64,000 nucleotides of DNA. Source: JADMIH01 sp036399775. GTDB lineage: Bacteria; Chloroflexota; Chloroflexia; QHBQ01; JADMIH01. The stretch covers positions 8,210 to 72,209 of the forward strand of contig DASWMJ010000065.1 of assembly GCA_036399775.1 (NCBI GenBank), written 5' to 3'. The notes under the pieces were generated by a model, which saw nothing but the letters and a program-made list of their open reading frames with translations, was not told where the DNA came from and ran no database searches. This document shows, piece after piece, positions 1 through 8,761 of the stretch. Every line of letters begins with the position of its first letter. Within the stretch, counting starts at the first letter, position 1. A program made the translations under genes and the position numbers.

Positions 1-21
1 TCACTCCGCAATACCCAGGCT

Positions 22-1032
22 ATGGTTATAGCAGGGATGCTTTCTTTGCTTGCGATGATGGCCGTTTCCGGCAATGCAAGCCTCGCCCCCGCCACTGCCG
101 CGCCTATGGGCCAGACAACCGCCCAACCCATCCTCTTGACGGACCCGCTACCCGACCCCAAACAAGCGGGTGTACAGTATTTCCCTCAGACGGGGCATAC
201 CCTCAGAGGAGCATTCCTCGACTACTGGAACAAGTACGGTGGGTTAGCGCAGTTCGGCTACCCTCTTACCGAGGAGTTCTTCGAGCCTGTAGGCAAGGAC
301 AATAAGCCGTACCAGGTGCAATACTTCGAGCGTAACCGTTTCGAGTATCACCCAGAGAACAAAGGCACTCAGTTCGAGGTGCTGCTGAGTGTGCTTGGCC
401 GTGAATTCAGGCAGCAAGACCCTCCTGCCTCTCCCATTGCCGGAGCTACCTATTTCCAGGAGACAGGCCACAACCTTAGTGGTGCGTTCAAGCAACATTG
501 GGAAGCGCATGGTGGGCTGTTCGTGCATGGCTACCCGATAACAGAGCCGCAAATGGAGCGCAGCACCGACGGCAAAGAGTACCTGGTGCAGTGGTTCGAG
601 CGCAGCAGGTTCGAACTGCACCCTGAAAATGCGGGAACGCCACATGAGGTGTTGCTGGGGCTGTTGGGAAGGCAACTATCTGAGAAAAAGGGCTACCCTT
701 ATGGGTGGTACCCCCTGTATGGCCATGCCCCCGATTTCTCCTGGGTTGCAGGCAAATTAGAAAGGGATCCGAGGAAATGTATGGGCTGCGGCTGCCTTAA
801 TATTCTCTATACTTACTCTGTTGATCCGATAGCCGATCGCTATAAGAAGGGTGTGCGTATTCTCCCGTATGGACCTGAGATGTTTGACGTCCCTGAGTTA
901 GGGCTTACTGCTAGCCGCCTCCTGGTGGTCTTTGGTCGCCTGGACCAGCCTATAGAGTCTGAACCGGAAGAAACTGTAGTCTGCGATAAACCTCGTTACT
1001 TCGTTGAGCGAGTGCATACGAACCCAAGATAG
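22..1032 (+). CDS. Secreted protein with two YW/FER repeat units
   Basis: A hydrophobic stretch followed by an Ala-rich region ending near residue 28 looks like a signal peptide, so the protein is probably exported. Two copies of a repeat follow (about residues 52-128 and 143-220), each with TGH, FxxYW or HW, GGL, GYP and VQxFERxRFExHPEN, then a VLLxxLGR end. The same repeat occurs in proteins at 15825, 55193 and 59732. The last 110 residues are unrelated and contain a CMGCGC cysteine cluster near residue 252. The frame is open to the left edge of the window, so the true start may lie upstream and the gene may be partial. Function unknown; surface or carbohydrate interaction is only a guess from the company the repeat keeps. 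Confidence 0.8.
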   Translation: MVIAGMLSLLAMMAVSGNASLAPATAAPMGQTTAQPILLTDPLPDPKQAGVQYFPQTGHTLRGAFLDYWNKYGGLAQFGYPLTEEFFEPVGKDNKPYQVQYFERNRFEYHPENKGTQFEVLLSVLGREFRQQDPPASPIAGATYFQETGHNLSGAFKQHWEAHGGLFVHGYPITEPQMERSTDGKEYLVQWFERSRFELHPENAGTPHEVLLGLLGRQLSEKKGYPYGWYPLYGHAPDFSWVAGKLERDPRKCMGCGCLNILYTYSVDPIADRYKKGVRILPYGPEMFDVPELGLTASRLLVVFGRLDQPIESEPEETVVCDKPRYFVERVHTNPR

Positions 1033-1055
1033 AGGCACGTAACCGCTACATGGGA

Positions 1056-1104
1056 GTCTCGATGTCATTCTGAGGTTGGTGGGCCTGAAGAATGACATCG
1101 AGAC
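1056..1104. terminator. 16-bp stem hairpin between convergent genes
   Basis: GTCTCGATGTCATTCT at 1056-1071 is exactly complementary to 1089-1104, with a 17-base loop. It sits just after the repeat protein and before the convergent membrane-protein gene, so it may end transcription, but there is no clear T-run. It also shares the GTCATTCTGA core of the inverted elements near 15.6 and 52.7 kb and may be a decayed relative. Confidence 0.45.
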
Positions 1105-1165
1105 AGGAGATGTTTCCCCTTGCATCCCGATTTGGCAGTAGCGCCAGGATGCGTGAAACAGGATG

Positions 1166-1672
1166 CTAAACCTCCGAAGAAGCTCGTACTAGAGCATCGG
1201 GGTACGCGACTGAAGGGTCGGCTTGCCTCTGGCCGAGAAGCCGGGCGGCTGTATACACGAAGGCGTAGGCAAGGATAGCTCCGGCGATTATCAAGGTAAC
1301 GTGGAAGCCGTACTCCACAGCAAGCAGAGTGGTCATGTTGTCGCCCATACTCCTGTGCAGGCCATCGTGAGGCCACCACGACACCAGGAACCATATTATC
1401 GCGGCGAAACTGGACCAGGCAAGCGCCCCGTGACCTTCTGCTGCCAGTCGCCGCACCACCGGCAGGCCCAGCACCAGGAATGAGACACCCACGCCGAGCG
1501 CCAACCCCTCGAATACCGACACCCCGATAAAGCCCAAGAGCATGGGGACCGACATCTCCATCTCCATACCCATACCGTCGGCGGTGGCGGCGGGCCAGAG
1601 CATTTGGCCTATAGGCAGTGAAATAATAGCGACCGGTATCGTAATCAATAGCACTTTCATCCAGGTTTTCAT
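1166..1672 (-). CDS. Four-helix membrane protein, unknown
   Basis: A 168-residue protein with four hydrophobic segments (about residues 5-25, 42-70, 85-103 and 118-143). A short Met/Glu-rich patch (MGMEMEM) lies between helices 1 and 2, and His residues (WWPHDGLHR) follow helix 3; either could bind metal, but this is speculation. The start is well supported by GGAGG about 9 bases upstream. I do not recognise the family. It stands alone, convergent with the upstream repeat protein. Confidence 0.7.
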   Translation of the reverse strand: MKTWMKVLLITIPVAIISLPIGQMLWPAATADGMGMEMEMSVPMLLGFIGVSVFEGLALGVGVSFLVLGLPVVRRLAAEGHGALAWSSFAAIIWFLVSWWPHDGLHRSMGDNMTTLLAVEYGFHVTLIIAGAILAYAFVYTAARLLGQRQADPSVAYPDALVRASSEV

Positions 1673-2197
1673 TGTTTTTCTCCTCCTTTTACAGTTTTCA
1701 ACTCACCGGCTCAATGGCGGGCGGAATTATTCCTTTTGCCCGTCCGGTCCCCTACTACAGCCTCGTGGGCTTATGCCCAGATTATAGTGGAACCGGCGCT
1801 GCGTTGGGTGGTACAAGCAGGGATACAGCATGGATACAAAGCGGTGTACAACAGCGCTCAGTACTTGGTACTCGGCACTCATTTAGGGATTATCTATGAC
1901 TCCCTTCCAACAATACTGTGGATGTGGGAAACTCCGTCTATGGATGTATTGACAGGGTAGCGGGATGGCTGTATACTGCAATCACTTCGAGACGGACGGT
2001 TCGCCGGAAGTTTTGAAGGAACAGAAGCCCAGATGGTCCTCACGGATTGTTTGGGTTTTCTGTTTAAGCCTGAAGAACCACAGTAATTTCCTACTGCCCG
2101 ACGCGCCCAAGCAAAAACGCGGAGACCAAAGAAAAATCTCTGCGTCTCCGCGCCTCTGCGGTTCCTTATTCTATTCCTGTGGGCTTTTCTGGTCCGT
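1673..2197. other. Intergenic region, no convincing gene
   Basis: It holds the upstream region of the membrane protein and the 3' side of trigger factor. Near 2108-2165 is a copy of the dispersed phrase CTCTGCGTCTCCGCG...CTCTGCGG. Small open frames here lack a ribosome binding site and look random. Confidence 0.6.
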
Positions 2198-3745
2198 CTA
2201 TGCTTTCTCCGCGTCCTCGGCATCGAGCCTGGGTGCGCTTGAGGGGGTGCCGCCACCCGCTGCTTCACCCGTCTCATTCTCTGAGCGCACGTCTACACCC
2301 TCGGCGCCCAGCACTTCAGCCGCGCCGCCCGCTTCCTCAAGGTCGCTGGCCGTAGCCGTGCCTTGCTCTTCACTGATCTCAGTCGTAGTCTCAGCCGCGC
2401 CTTCTTCTGATCCCTGGTCCCCGGCCCCTGACTCCTCTTCGACGGCTGCCGCCTCGATACGCCCCTCTGCGATGCCAACCAGGCGGTCCACTATTTTGCG
2501 CTGGTAGAGACGGTCCTCAAGATCGTGGCGGGCCTCGTCACGGGTCAAGACGGATTGCGCTTTCTCCTTCTCCTCGCCCTCGAACCGCTCAAGCATGCCC
2601 TGTATCTCGCCCTCTACTTCCTCGTCATCAACGCCAATACCCTCGCGGCGGGCGAACTCTTGCAGCACCAGGCCGCGTATTACCCGCTCCCTGGCCTGCT
2701 GGCGATTCTTCTCGCGCCACTCCTTGTCTGTGATGCCGTTGTAGGTGAGGTACTGGCGCAGGCTCAGGCGCTGCTCGCGCAGCCTGCCCTCTAGCCGCTT
2801 CAGCATCAGGTCAAGCTCCTCGTTGACCATCACTTCCGGTACGTCGGCAGTCGAGCCTTCCACCAGTTGCGTGATAGCCGCGTTCACCTGGTTCGACTCC
2901 GCGCTCTCATCGGCGCGCTGGCGCAGGTTCTTTTCCACCGCTTCACGTAACTCCTGCACCGTGTCATAGTTCAGCGTTTTGGCGAACTCGTCGTCCATCT
3001 CAGGGAGGGCCTGCTCCTTCATGGAGCGCACCTTGACATGGTAGCTCACGTCGCGGCCCTGTAGGCGCTCGTCCGGGTAGTCTTCGGGGATGGTCTCGGT
3101 GATGTCCTTCTCTTCGCCGACCGACATACCGATAAGCTCCTTCATGACCACTTCCGGCACGCCGCCGCCTACCATGCCCACGATGGTGGGGAAGTCCTCC
3201 CGCCTGGCCTCTTGAAGCTCGCCTTCGCCGGTGAAGCCTTCCAGGTCGAGGTACACCATATCGCCCTCGCGTATGGGGCGCGGCTCAGCAGGCTCGGCCC
3301 AGGGCACGCCCTCGCGGCGCAACTCGGCCATGACTTGCTCTATTTGCTCGTCGTTGATCTCTGTCGTCTCTTTCTCGACGCGGATGGTGCCGTAGTCGCC
3401 TAGCTCAATCTTAGGCGGCTGCACGATTGTCACCTTCACCTGCAACGGGTCCATGTTGACTATCTCAACGTCGCCGATGTCCATCGCCTCGATGTTTTGT
3501 TCGGTGATGGCGTTCTGCACGGTGTCGGGGAGGATGTTCTTGACCGCCTTCTCGGTGAGGGCTTCCTTGCCCACGTAGCTCTCAAGGATGTAGCGTGGGG
3601 CCTTCCCACGCCTGAATCCCGGTATGTTTACTTCGTTCACCATCTGCCGGTAGGCACGCTCAAGCGCGCTGTTGATCAGTTCCGGCTCAAGCTCGATGGT
3701 CAGGGCAACCTGTCTGCCCGGCATATCTTCACGAGTAATATTCAA
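2198..3745 (-). CDS. tig: Trigger factor, ribosome-associated chaperone
   Basis: Trigger factor binds ribosomal protein L23 at the exit tunnel and holds nascent chains; it also has peptidyl-prolyl isomerase activity. The ribosome-binding signature GFRRGKAPR is present near residue 44, followed by the isomerase domain (about 150-245, with VYLDLEGF) and the helical C-terminal arms (to about 430). The protein is 515 residues, longer than the usual 430-450, because of an acidic Ala/Glu/Thr-rich tail of roughly 80 residues. Start appears to be TTG, with GGGAG 10 bases upstream; an internal ATG at 3724 would cut into the conserved N-terminus. Isolated from clpP/clpX, which often follow it. Confidence 0.95.
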   Translation of the reverse strand: MNITREDMPGRQVALTIELEPELINSALERAYRQMVNEVNIPGFRRGKAPRYILESYVGKEALTEKAVKNILPDTVQNAITEQNIEAMDIGDVEIVNMDPLQVKVTIVQPPKIELGDYGTIRVEKETTEINDEQIEQVMAELRREGVPWAEPAEPRPIREGDMVYLDLEGFTGEGELQEARREDFPTIVGMVGGGVPEVVMKELIGMSVGEEKDITETIPEDYPDERLQGRDVSYHVKVRSMKEQALPEMDDEFAKTLNYDTVQELREAVEKNLRQRADESAESNQVNAAITQLVEGSTADVPEVMVNEELDLMLKRLEGRLREQRLSLRQYLTYNGITDKEWREKNRQQARERVIRGLVLQEFARREGIGVDDEEVEGEIQGMLERFEGEEKEKAQSVLTRDEARHDLEDRLYQRKIVDRLVGIAEGRIEAAAVEEESGAGDQGSEEGAAETTTEISEEQGTATASDLEEAGGAAEVLGAEGVDVRSENETGEAAGGGTPSSAPRLDAEDAEKA

Positions 3746-3781
3746 TCTCTGGGTGCTCCCTTTTCGTAGAGTTTAGGATTG

Positions 3782-3790
3782 ATTATACCA
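3782..3790 (-). promoter_or_regulatory. Extended -10 promoter of tig
   Basis: Read on the minus strand this is TGGTATAAT, an extended -10 box about 40 bases before the tig start. The resulting leader contains the GGGAG ribosome binding site. No clear -35 is visible. Confidence 0.5.
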
Positions 3791-3794
3791 GAAA

Positions 3795-3866
3795 GGGGTG
3801 AAACGTAAAACGTGATGCGTGATGCGTGGTGCGTATTGCGTAGTTCGTATTGCGTAATGGTGTGTC
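3795..3866. repeat. Degenerate GCGTATTGCGTA micro-repeat
   Basis: About seven imperfect tandem units built on GTGATGCGT / GTATTGCGTA fill the gap between the LLM gene and tig. The same phrase recurs on both strands at 44175-44225 and 44295-44330. Confidence 0.6.
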
Positions 3867-3869
3867 GGG

Positions 3870-4865
3870 TTAGAGACTGCCGATGAGTCGCATAAGCCGC
3901 GTGCGCTCAGCTATTGGGTCGAGTGCGAGCAGGTTGTTCAGCAGCAATTCGTCCAGCCCGGAGTCGAGCAGCGCCCTCAGGCGAGCCGTCACCGACGCCT
4001 CATCGCCCATGACGACAAGATTATCAATCAGCCCATCACTTACCGAGCCGTCTGCCTCCAACGGGTAACCTGCCGCTGCCCACATGTTGTAGTAGAAAGG
4101 CAGCCTGGCGTAGACGCTGAGGGCTTTCCTGGCGGCAGATCGCACAGCTTCCACATCGTCGCTGAGCACAACTGGTACGTGAGCTACAAGCGGTGGTGCC
4201 TGGCGATCTGCACTCGCAGCCCCCTCGCGCAGAGCAGGTAGGGCCACGTTGAGTAAATGCTGCGCCGGGACGTTCCACGATATAGCGCCGTCTGATACTC
4301 TACCCGCCAATCGGAACGACTTCTCGCCCAGGGTAGCTATCAGCACAGGCACGGGTTGAGGGTGGTTCATCTTTACCCTGGCGGTAAAGAAGCGCCCCTC
4401 ATGCTGAACACTGCCATCCCATAGCGCGGCCCGCAGCACTCCGATGTATTCCTCCAGGTACGCCAGTGGCTCCTCCATCTTCATCCCGTAGATACCCTCT
4501 ATGCTGGGGCGGTGGCTGGTGCCGATCCCCAGGCGCAGGCGACCCGGCCCCAGCCCGGCAACAGTGGCCGCTTGCTGAGCCAGGGCCAGCGGGTGGCGCG
4601 GGTATATGGGCACGATAGATGTGCCTAGCCGTATCTCACCCGTGCGCTGAAACGCAGCAGCATATGCGGTCAGCAGGTCGGTTGAAGAGCCGCCCTGGGT
4701 AGCCCAAACTTGCTTCACCCCGGCCTCTTCGGCCTGCACGATCAGATCAACCAACGTGGGCGCGTCTATCCCCGCTATGGCATGTATAGATAGGCCGACC
4801 CGCTCCCTCAGAGCACCCTTCGGCGTGGCTGCCGTGGTGTTTGTTGTGTTACCGTTATCGCTCAT
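3870..4865 (-). CDS. LLM-class (luciferase-like) flavin or F420 oxidoreductase
   Basis: 331 residues with the TIM-barrel pattern of the bacterial luciferase/F420-dependent family: GLSIHAIAGID at the first strand, WATQGGSSTDLLTAYA, LGTSIVPIYPRHPLALAQQAATV, GPGRLRLGIGTSHR, and VLIATLGEKSFRLAGRVSDGAI. Family members use FMN or F420H2 to oxidise or reduce alcohols, imines or small organics; substrate cannot be told from sequence. The start is set at the ATG preceded by GGAGGAGG with 7-base spacing; the open frame runs 35 codons further up without another ribosome site. Single gene between tig and a small exported protein. Confidence 0.85.
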   Translation of the reverse strand: MSDNGNTTNTTAATPKGALRERVGLSIHAIAGIDAPTLVDLIVQAEEAGVKQVWATQGGSSTDLLTAYAAAFQRTGEIRLGTSIVPIYPRHPLALAQQAATVAGLGPGRLRLGIGTSHRPSIEGIYGMKMEEPLAYLEEYIGVLRAALWDGSVQHEGRFFTARVKMNHPQPVPVLIATLGEKSFRLAGRVSDGAISWNVPAQHLLNVALPALREGAASADRQAPPLVAHVPVVLSDDVEAVRSAARKALSVYARLPFYYNMWAAAGYPLEADGSVSDGLIDNLVVMGDEASVTARLRALLDSGLDELLLNNLLALDPIAERTRLMRLIGSL

Positions 4866-5052
4866 TTTGTACCTCCTCCGAGTAAAGTTGCAAAGTTCTC
4901 TGCTTTTTAAGGTTATCTTATGGTACTCCCATGCCATTTTCAGGAGTTCTTCAGCATGAGGCCCGTACAATTAGGTCACAAGGACGAAATAAAGAAATCG
5001 TCAAACAAATAACCCAAATCAAACCAATTATTCAGAAGGAGCACATAAAACA

Positions 5053-5460
5053 ATGTCAAACGTAATCGCAAGCACCCGCAACTCGGTCCGCGCACTCGGC
5101 CTGTTCGCTATCATGATGGCCTTCGCCGCCATGTTCGCCGCAGGTTCCGCTTCAGCCGCCACCAGCGCTAACAGCTACTCCACTCCCAGCGACACCGGCA
5201 CATTTGTCGTGAGCGTAGTAGATGCCAAGAGCAAGGAGATGGTCGGTGGAGCCGAGATCGAAATTCTCGACGCCAACGCTAACGTAGTGGCTAAGGCTGT
5301 GGTTGGCGACCCTAAGGCTGAGACCGATACAGTGCAGTTCACGCTGGCGCAGGGCGCATACAAGATGTACATCACGGCTGATGGCTACCAGAAGGTAGAG
5401 ACGCAGATCAGCGTGACGGCAGGCCAGACCTCCAAGTCCCAGGTAGAGCTTCAGCAGTAA
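5053..5460 (+). CDS. Exported PEGA/CarboxypepD_reg-like beta-domain protein
   Basis: 135 residues: signal peptide (about 1-36, ending AGSASA) followed by a single beta-sandwich like those of carboxypeptidase-regulatory or PEGA domains, seen in GTFVVSVVDAKSK, GGAEIEIL, GAYKMYITADGYQKVE and a TSKSQVEL end. Such domains are usually structural or ligand-binding on secreted proteins; here the domain stands alone. Start supported by AAGGAG upstream. Followed by its own terminator, so probably monocistronic. Confidence 0.75.
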   Translation: MSNVIASTRNSVRALGLFAIMMAFAAMFAAGSASAATSANSYSTPSDTGTFVVSVVDAKSKEMVGGAEIEILDANANVVAKAVVGDPKAETDTVQFTLAQGAYKMYITADGYQKVETQISVTAGQTSKSQVELQQ

Positions 5461-5499
5461 TCAGCAGTAAAGTATACAGAACAGTATCGAAAACGGTCG

Positions 5500-5535
5500 T
5501 AAGGGCGGGTTTCAAACCCCGCCCTTATGTTTATT
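5500..5535 (+). terminator. Rho-independent terminator
   Basis: TAAGGGCGGGTTT pairs with AAACCCCGCCCTTA across a very short loop (one bulge), followed by TGTTTATTT. It lies about 40 bases after the PEGA-like gene and before the convergent small membrane protein. Confidence 0.75.
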
Positions 5536-5544
5536 TAATGCCGA

Positions 5545-5760
5545 TTACGTTTTACGCCGTGCGCTCCACCAGAACGAGCCAAACACCACCGCCAGTATGC
5601 CGAAAAGGGCGACCTCCGGCGCTACCCCGCCCGATTGCAGGCCCAAATAAAGGTTTAGGAACGTCAGGAAGAGGCACAGCAGCGCCACCAGCCCGATTAC
5701 AAGCGTAGGTCGCGGCTTGCGCGCTAATCCCGCTTCTATATCATCCCGCTGCTCTGCCAT
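5545..5760 (-). CDS. Small two-helix membrane protein
   Basis: 71 residues, with two hydrophobic segments (about 18-38 and 47-65), a charged N-terminus rich in Arg/Asp/Glu and a basic tail (SARRKT). No family recognised. Its 3' end abuts the terminator of the convergent gene. Confidence 0.55.
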   Translation of the reverse strand: MAEQRDDIEAGLARKPRPTLVIGLVALLCLFLTFLNLYLGLQSGGVAPEVALFGILAVVFGSFWWSARRKT

Positions 5761-5872
5761 GCTCTACCCACTCCAAAACCCTTAAGAACTCAGCGTCTCT
5801 GCGCCTGTGCGGTTCAAAACCCATAGAATCTTTGCGAACTTTGTGTTCCTTTGTGCCTTTGCGGTTTCCGGC

Positions 5873-6274
5873 CTATTGTTCCTCTTCAGGATATTCAGGC
5901 ACCGCCACCCCTGCCTCGGAGAGCGCCTGCCGCAGCATGCCCAGCGACAGCAGCGCGCACTTCAGCCGCGCATAGCTCACCTGTATCCCCAGGTTATCGA
6001 GGATGTCCTGGCGCGTCATGCCCGCAAGCTCCTCAAGCGACTTACCCACCATCTCCTCCGTCAGCATCGAGGCCGACGCCTGGCTGATGGCGCACCCCCG
6101 CCCCTGGAACCGCACGTCCTCCACCACGCCATCCCTCACCCTCAAGTCCATAGAGAGCTTATCTCCACACAACGGGTTGTTCGCGTCCACATGCACGTCC
6201 GGGTCGTCCAGCGTGCCGTAGTTACGCGGGTGCTTGTAGTGGTCCAGGATGTCTTCTGCGTACATGGAGTCCAT
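5873..6274 (-). CDS. sufU: SufU/NifU-type iron-sulfur scaffold or sulfur relay protein
   Basis: Small U-type protein that accepts sulfur from the cysteine desulfurase SufS (encoded at 8762) and passes it into Fe-S cluster assembly. Visible: HYKHPRNYG near the N-terminus, NPLCGD, GxGCAIS and RLKCALL; the three Cys and the Asp after the first are the conserved ligands. Spacing between the second and third Cys is about 45 residues, close to IscU and shorter than the roughly 60 of Bacillus SufU, and no LPPVK motif is seen. Three starts are possible (TTG 6286, ATG 6274, ATG 6265), none with a good ribosome site. Last gene of the compact minus-strand block that includes sufS. Confidence 0.9.
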   Translation of the reverse strand: MDSMYAEDILDHYKHPRNYGTLDDPDVHVDANNPLCGDKLSMDLRVRDGVVEDVRFQGRGCAISQASASMLTEEMVGKSLEELAGMTRQDILDNLGIQVSYARLKCALLSLGMLRQALSEAGVAVPEYPEEEQ

Positions 6275-6310
6275 TTTGTTGTCCAATCAGTTGTTGTGAA
6301 GTGAGACTAC

Positions 6311-7420
6311 TTACCACCCTAACCATTCGGCGGTATTGGTTAGCTCAAGAATCTTCTCTTCTAGTGCCAGAAGTTCTTCAGGTGGAGGTCGGTGTCCACC
6401 ATGGTGATGGACGTATTTCGTCTCATTCCCCGTGGTGACAGATATGTCCCATTGGTGGAAATCTCCACCACCATCATAAGAGTCCGGCATGGAAAAGAAT
6501 CCTGCCTTGTCGAATTCTGCTAATAGTTGGCGGACTGCTGTTTTCTCCATTGTATTTATAAGGAAGCCATCAATCTTTGAAAGGAACAATCCCTCGAAGA
6601 CTACAGTCCCGTCGCCGAACATAGTTAGGACGAAGGATTTTAGTCCCATAAAGCCCTCCGTCCGCTCAACGCGCATAACAACATCACGCAAATGGGGCGC
6701 TACGGCGCGCTCCGATAGCGCATCTTCGAGCACGTCAGTCGTTGCGCCGGTGAGATAGATCGTAGGCTGAAAGAATCGCAACGTAGGCGACCAAGAGGCA
6801 TCCCCGCTAAACACCACTTTCTGCCCGATGCACATCTCTTGCCCCGAAATATCTCTTGTGTCTAGTAAGAGCACCAATGGTTCAGCTAGCTGGCGAAAAT
6901 ATCCATAATCTCCTTTATTGTCGGGTGGACGTGAATATGGGTCTCTCATCGAGAGCAACACTAGATTGGAATAGTCCTCATCGGGGTCAATACCCCCATG
7001 TCCGTATTCAAGTGCAGCCATCCCGGTTTGTACAACCCAACCTTGCCAGCCCGTAACACGCTTCTTGTACAACTCTCTACGCAAATATTTCAGGGCTTCC
7101 TCTTTTACGGTGTCCCTCTGCGAAATGTCTGAATAGGGCTTGTCAAACATTTCCTTGAACTTGAGGTTGAACGGCTTGAGCCCAGCATATATTTGATCAT
7201 AAGGCGGTGCGCTCCCGGTGGTAGGCTGTGTGGGCAACGCAGTAGGTGTCGGTTCTGCATTGTCGGCATAATTCGAAGTGACTTTGGAGCCTTCGGATGC
7301 TGGCGTGCGGTGACATAGCTTCTCCTCCGCAGCGTTGCCGCCTCCGAGAGAAGTATTGCAGCCAGCGGAAGCAAGGACTAGCAGGAACAAGGATATTAGC
7401 GTGGAGAGGTATGGTCTCAT
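6311..7420 (-). CDS. Lipoprotein with C-terminal DUF6438-like domain
   Basis: 369 residues with a lipoprotein signal (hydrophobic segment and lipobox LASAGC, Cys near 21), then a Thr/Pro linker to about 75. The middle part is unrecognised. The C-terminal 130 residues (from VVMRVERTEGF) have the pattern of DUF6438: FGDGTVVFEG, a Leu-rich helix (VRQLLAEFDKAGFFSM), YDGGGDFHQWD and LEEKILELT. Start ATG overlaps the stop of the upstream membrane protein (ATGA), showing translational coupling. Its setting between sufS and SufU is odd; any link to Fe-S assembly is unproven. Confidence 0.75.
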   Translation of the reverse strand: MRPYLSTLISLFLLVLASAGCNTSLGGGNAAEEKLCHRTPASEGSKVTSNYADNAEPTPTALPTQPTTGSAPPYDQIYAGLKPFNLKFKEMFDKPYSDISQRDTVKEEALKYLRRELYKKRVTGWQGWVVQTGMAALEYGHGGIDPDEDYSNLVLLSMRDPYSRPPDNKGDYGYFRQLAEPLVLLLDTRDISGQEMCIGQKVVFSGDASWSPTLRFFQPTIYLTGATTDVLEDALSERAVAPHLRDVVMRVERTEGFMGLKSFVLTMFGDGTVVFEGLFLSKIDGFLINTMEKTAVRQLLAEFDKAGFFSMPDSYDGGGDFHQWDISVTTGNETKYVHHHGGHRPPPEELLALEEKILELTNTAEWLGW

Positions 7421-8205
7421 CGCGCATTCCTTACATTTGCCACAAAGTTCTGTCGCTGAGAAGCGGCCTGTAACTTGCGAGGTCGCAAGAGGGCATTACC
7501 TAGCATGATCCAACTGACGCCAAACAGAACCAACAAAGCCGTAGCAATCCCGTACTGCTCCAACCTTCCCAAGATTGGAGCTAAATGAATAGCGAGTGCG
7601 CCGCCAATCAGAAGCAGAACTATGTTCGTCGGCAGCACACCAGAATTAATGATAGCTCTTCCAAGCAACCCCAGCCCCATCGACATAAGAAGAAGATAAG
7701 GCCAAACTACCGTATACCAACCGAATGGTGGCCACACATAGAAGAGGGTATGCCATAGCCTGCTGGATAGCCATTCCATATTGGAGGATAGATATATTGT
7801 CCACGACAAGCTTACGATAGATAAGAGAAAGCCTATTACCCCCAGCCAACTGGCCCGTCGGGACTGTTGAACATACACGTAACCAAGACAAATGAGAGCC
7901 AACAAAATTAGCTGTAGGGGAAAGGATTTAGAAATACTGAGCACTTCTACCACAGTTCGGTTTTGAAGACGAAAAGCACCATAATCAAACCAGCGTCTTT
8001 GGATTTCAAGTTGTAGAGCTAATGCAATCCACAAGGCACCGCCAAGCATGGCTGACAACCCACCTAATCGAGAGACGAACAGGACTACAGAAGCAATGAT
8101 CCGCGTAGCCCTGCTCAAGAACGGATCTAGCCTGCCATCGTCCCATATGCCCTCAAAATATGAGCGTGGCCGTAGCGGTATTCTTCTGACATTATGCTGT
8201 GCCAT
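7417..8205 (-). CDS. Multi-pass membrane protein, unknown
   Basis: 262 residues with about six to seven hydrophobic helices from residue 30 to 245, and basic termini (NVRRIPLRPRSYFEG at the start, ALLRPRKLQAASQRQ near the end). I do not recognise a family. Shares a 4-base overlap with the following lipoprotein gene, so the pair is probably co-translated and may work together at the membrane. Confidence 0.7.
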   Translation of the reverse strand: MAQHNVRRIPLRPRSYFEGIWDDGRLDPFLSRATRIIASVVLFVSRLGGLSAMLGGALWIALALQLEIQRRWFDYGAFRLQNRTVVEVLSISKSFPLQLILLALICLGYVYVQQSRRASWLGVIGFLLSIVSLSWTIYLSSNMEWLSSRLWHTLFYVWPPFGWYTVVWPYLLLMSMGLGLLGRAIINSGVLPTNIVLLLIGGALAIHLAPILGRLEQYGIATALLVLFGVSWIMLGNALLRPRKLQAASQRQNFVANVRNAR

Positions 8206-8287
8206 TCTGGGCTAACCCCTGCTTATTCCAATGAGCCTTCAACCTGTGCGAATTCGTATTGATGACACGCCTTCATATCTTCCTGAG

Positions 8288-8746
8288 TCAGTAGCGTCTA
8301 AGATTAGCCATGCTCCTGCCAAACATGCTCCAGTTGCCGGCAAAAACCATGAGCACATCAAGAATCAGAAATAGCGCTAAATAGTGGAAATTACCTATCG
8401 TGATCTTGTATAGGGCCATTAGCTCCTGAAACGTAGCGTAACCTTGATCATCCTGGCCCCTGGTGTACCCGGCAATCTCAAACTCAGCGCCGCCCATGCC
8501 TAAAGGCACCATGAAGCCATAAGCTATTACCGACCACACAACACCTGTAGATGCAAGCAAGGTAATCAAGTTGAGTAATGGTTCGGAGTTAGACCAACGT
8601 TGAACAGTTGTCCTTCTACGCAGCCGGTAAGCCAGTACGAGGTTAATGAGAGCAATAGCAAGTGGCAACAATACCATCGGGATGCGCGACCAACCCCATC
8701 GACTTTCTACATAATCAACCTGCCATAAGACATAGAACAAGTACAT
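8288..8746 (-). CDS. Four-helix membrane protein, unknown
   Basis: 152 residues with four hydrophobic segments (about 22-42, 58-84, 112-133 and 124-142) and a basic loop RLRRRTTVQRW. Begins 15 bases after the stop of sufS, so probably on the same transcript. No family recognised. Confidence 0.65.
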   Translation of the reverse strand: MYLFYVLWQVDYVESRWGWSRIPMVLLPLAIALINLVLAYRLRRRTTVQRWSNSEPLLNLITLLASTGVVWSVIAYGFMVPLGMGGAEFEIAGYTRGQDDQGYATFQELMALYKITIGNFHYLALFLILDVLMVFAGNWSMFGRSMANLRRY

Positions 8747-8761
8747 AATTTACTGCCTGCT

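Noticed and set aside
22..1032. Assigning the repeat to the LGFP family
   Set aside because: Similar flavour (Gly, Phe/Tyr, Pro and aromatic repeats) but the LGxP core is replaced by GYPI and FERxRFE; no profile search could be run.
1736..1960. 74-codon open frame
   Set aside because: No ribosome site, no homologue pattern; lies in a repeat-containing gap.
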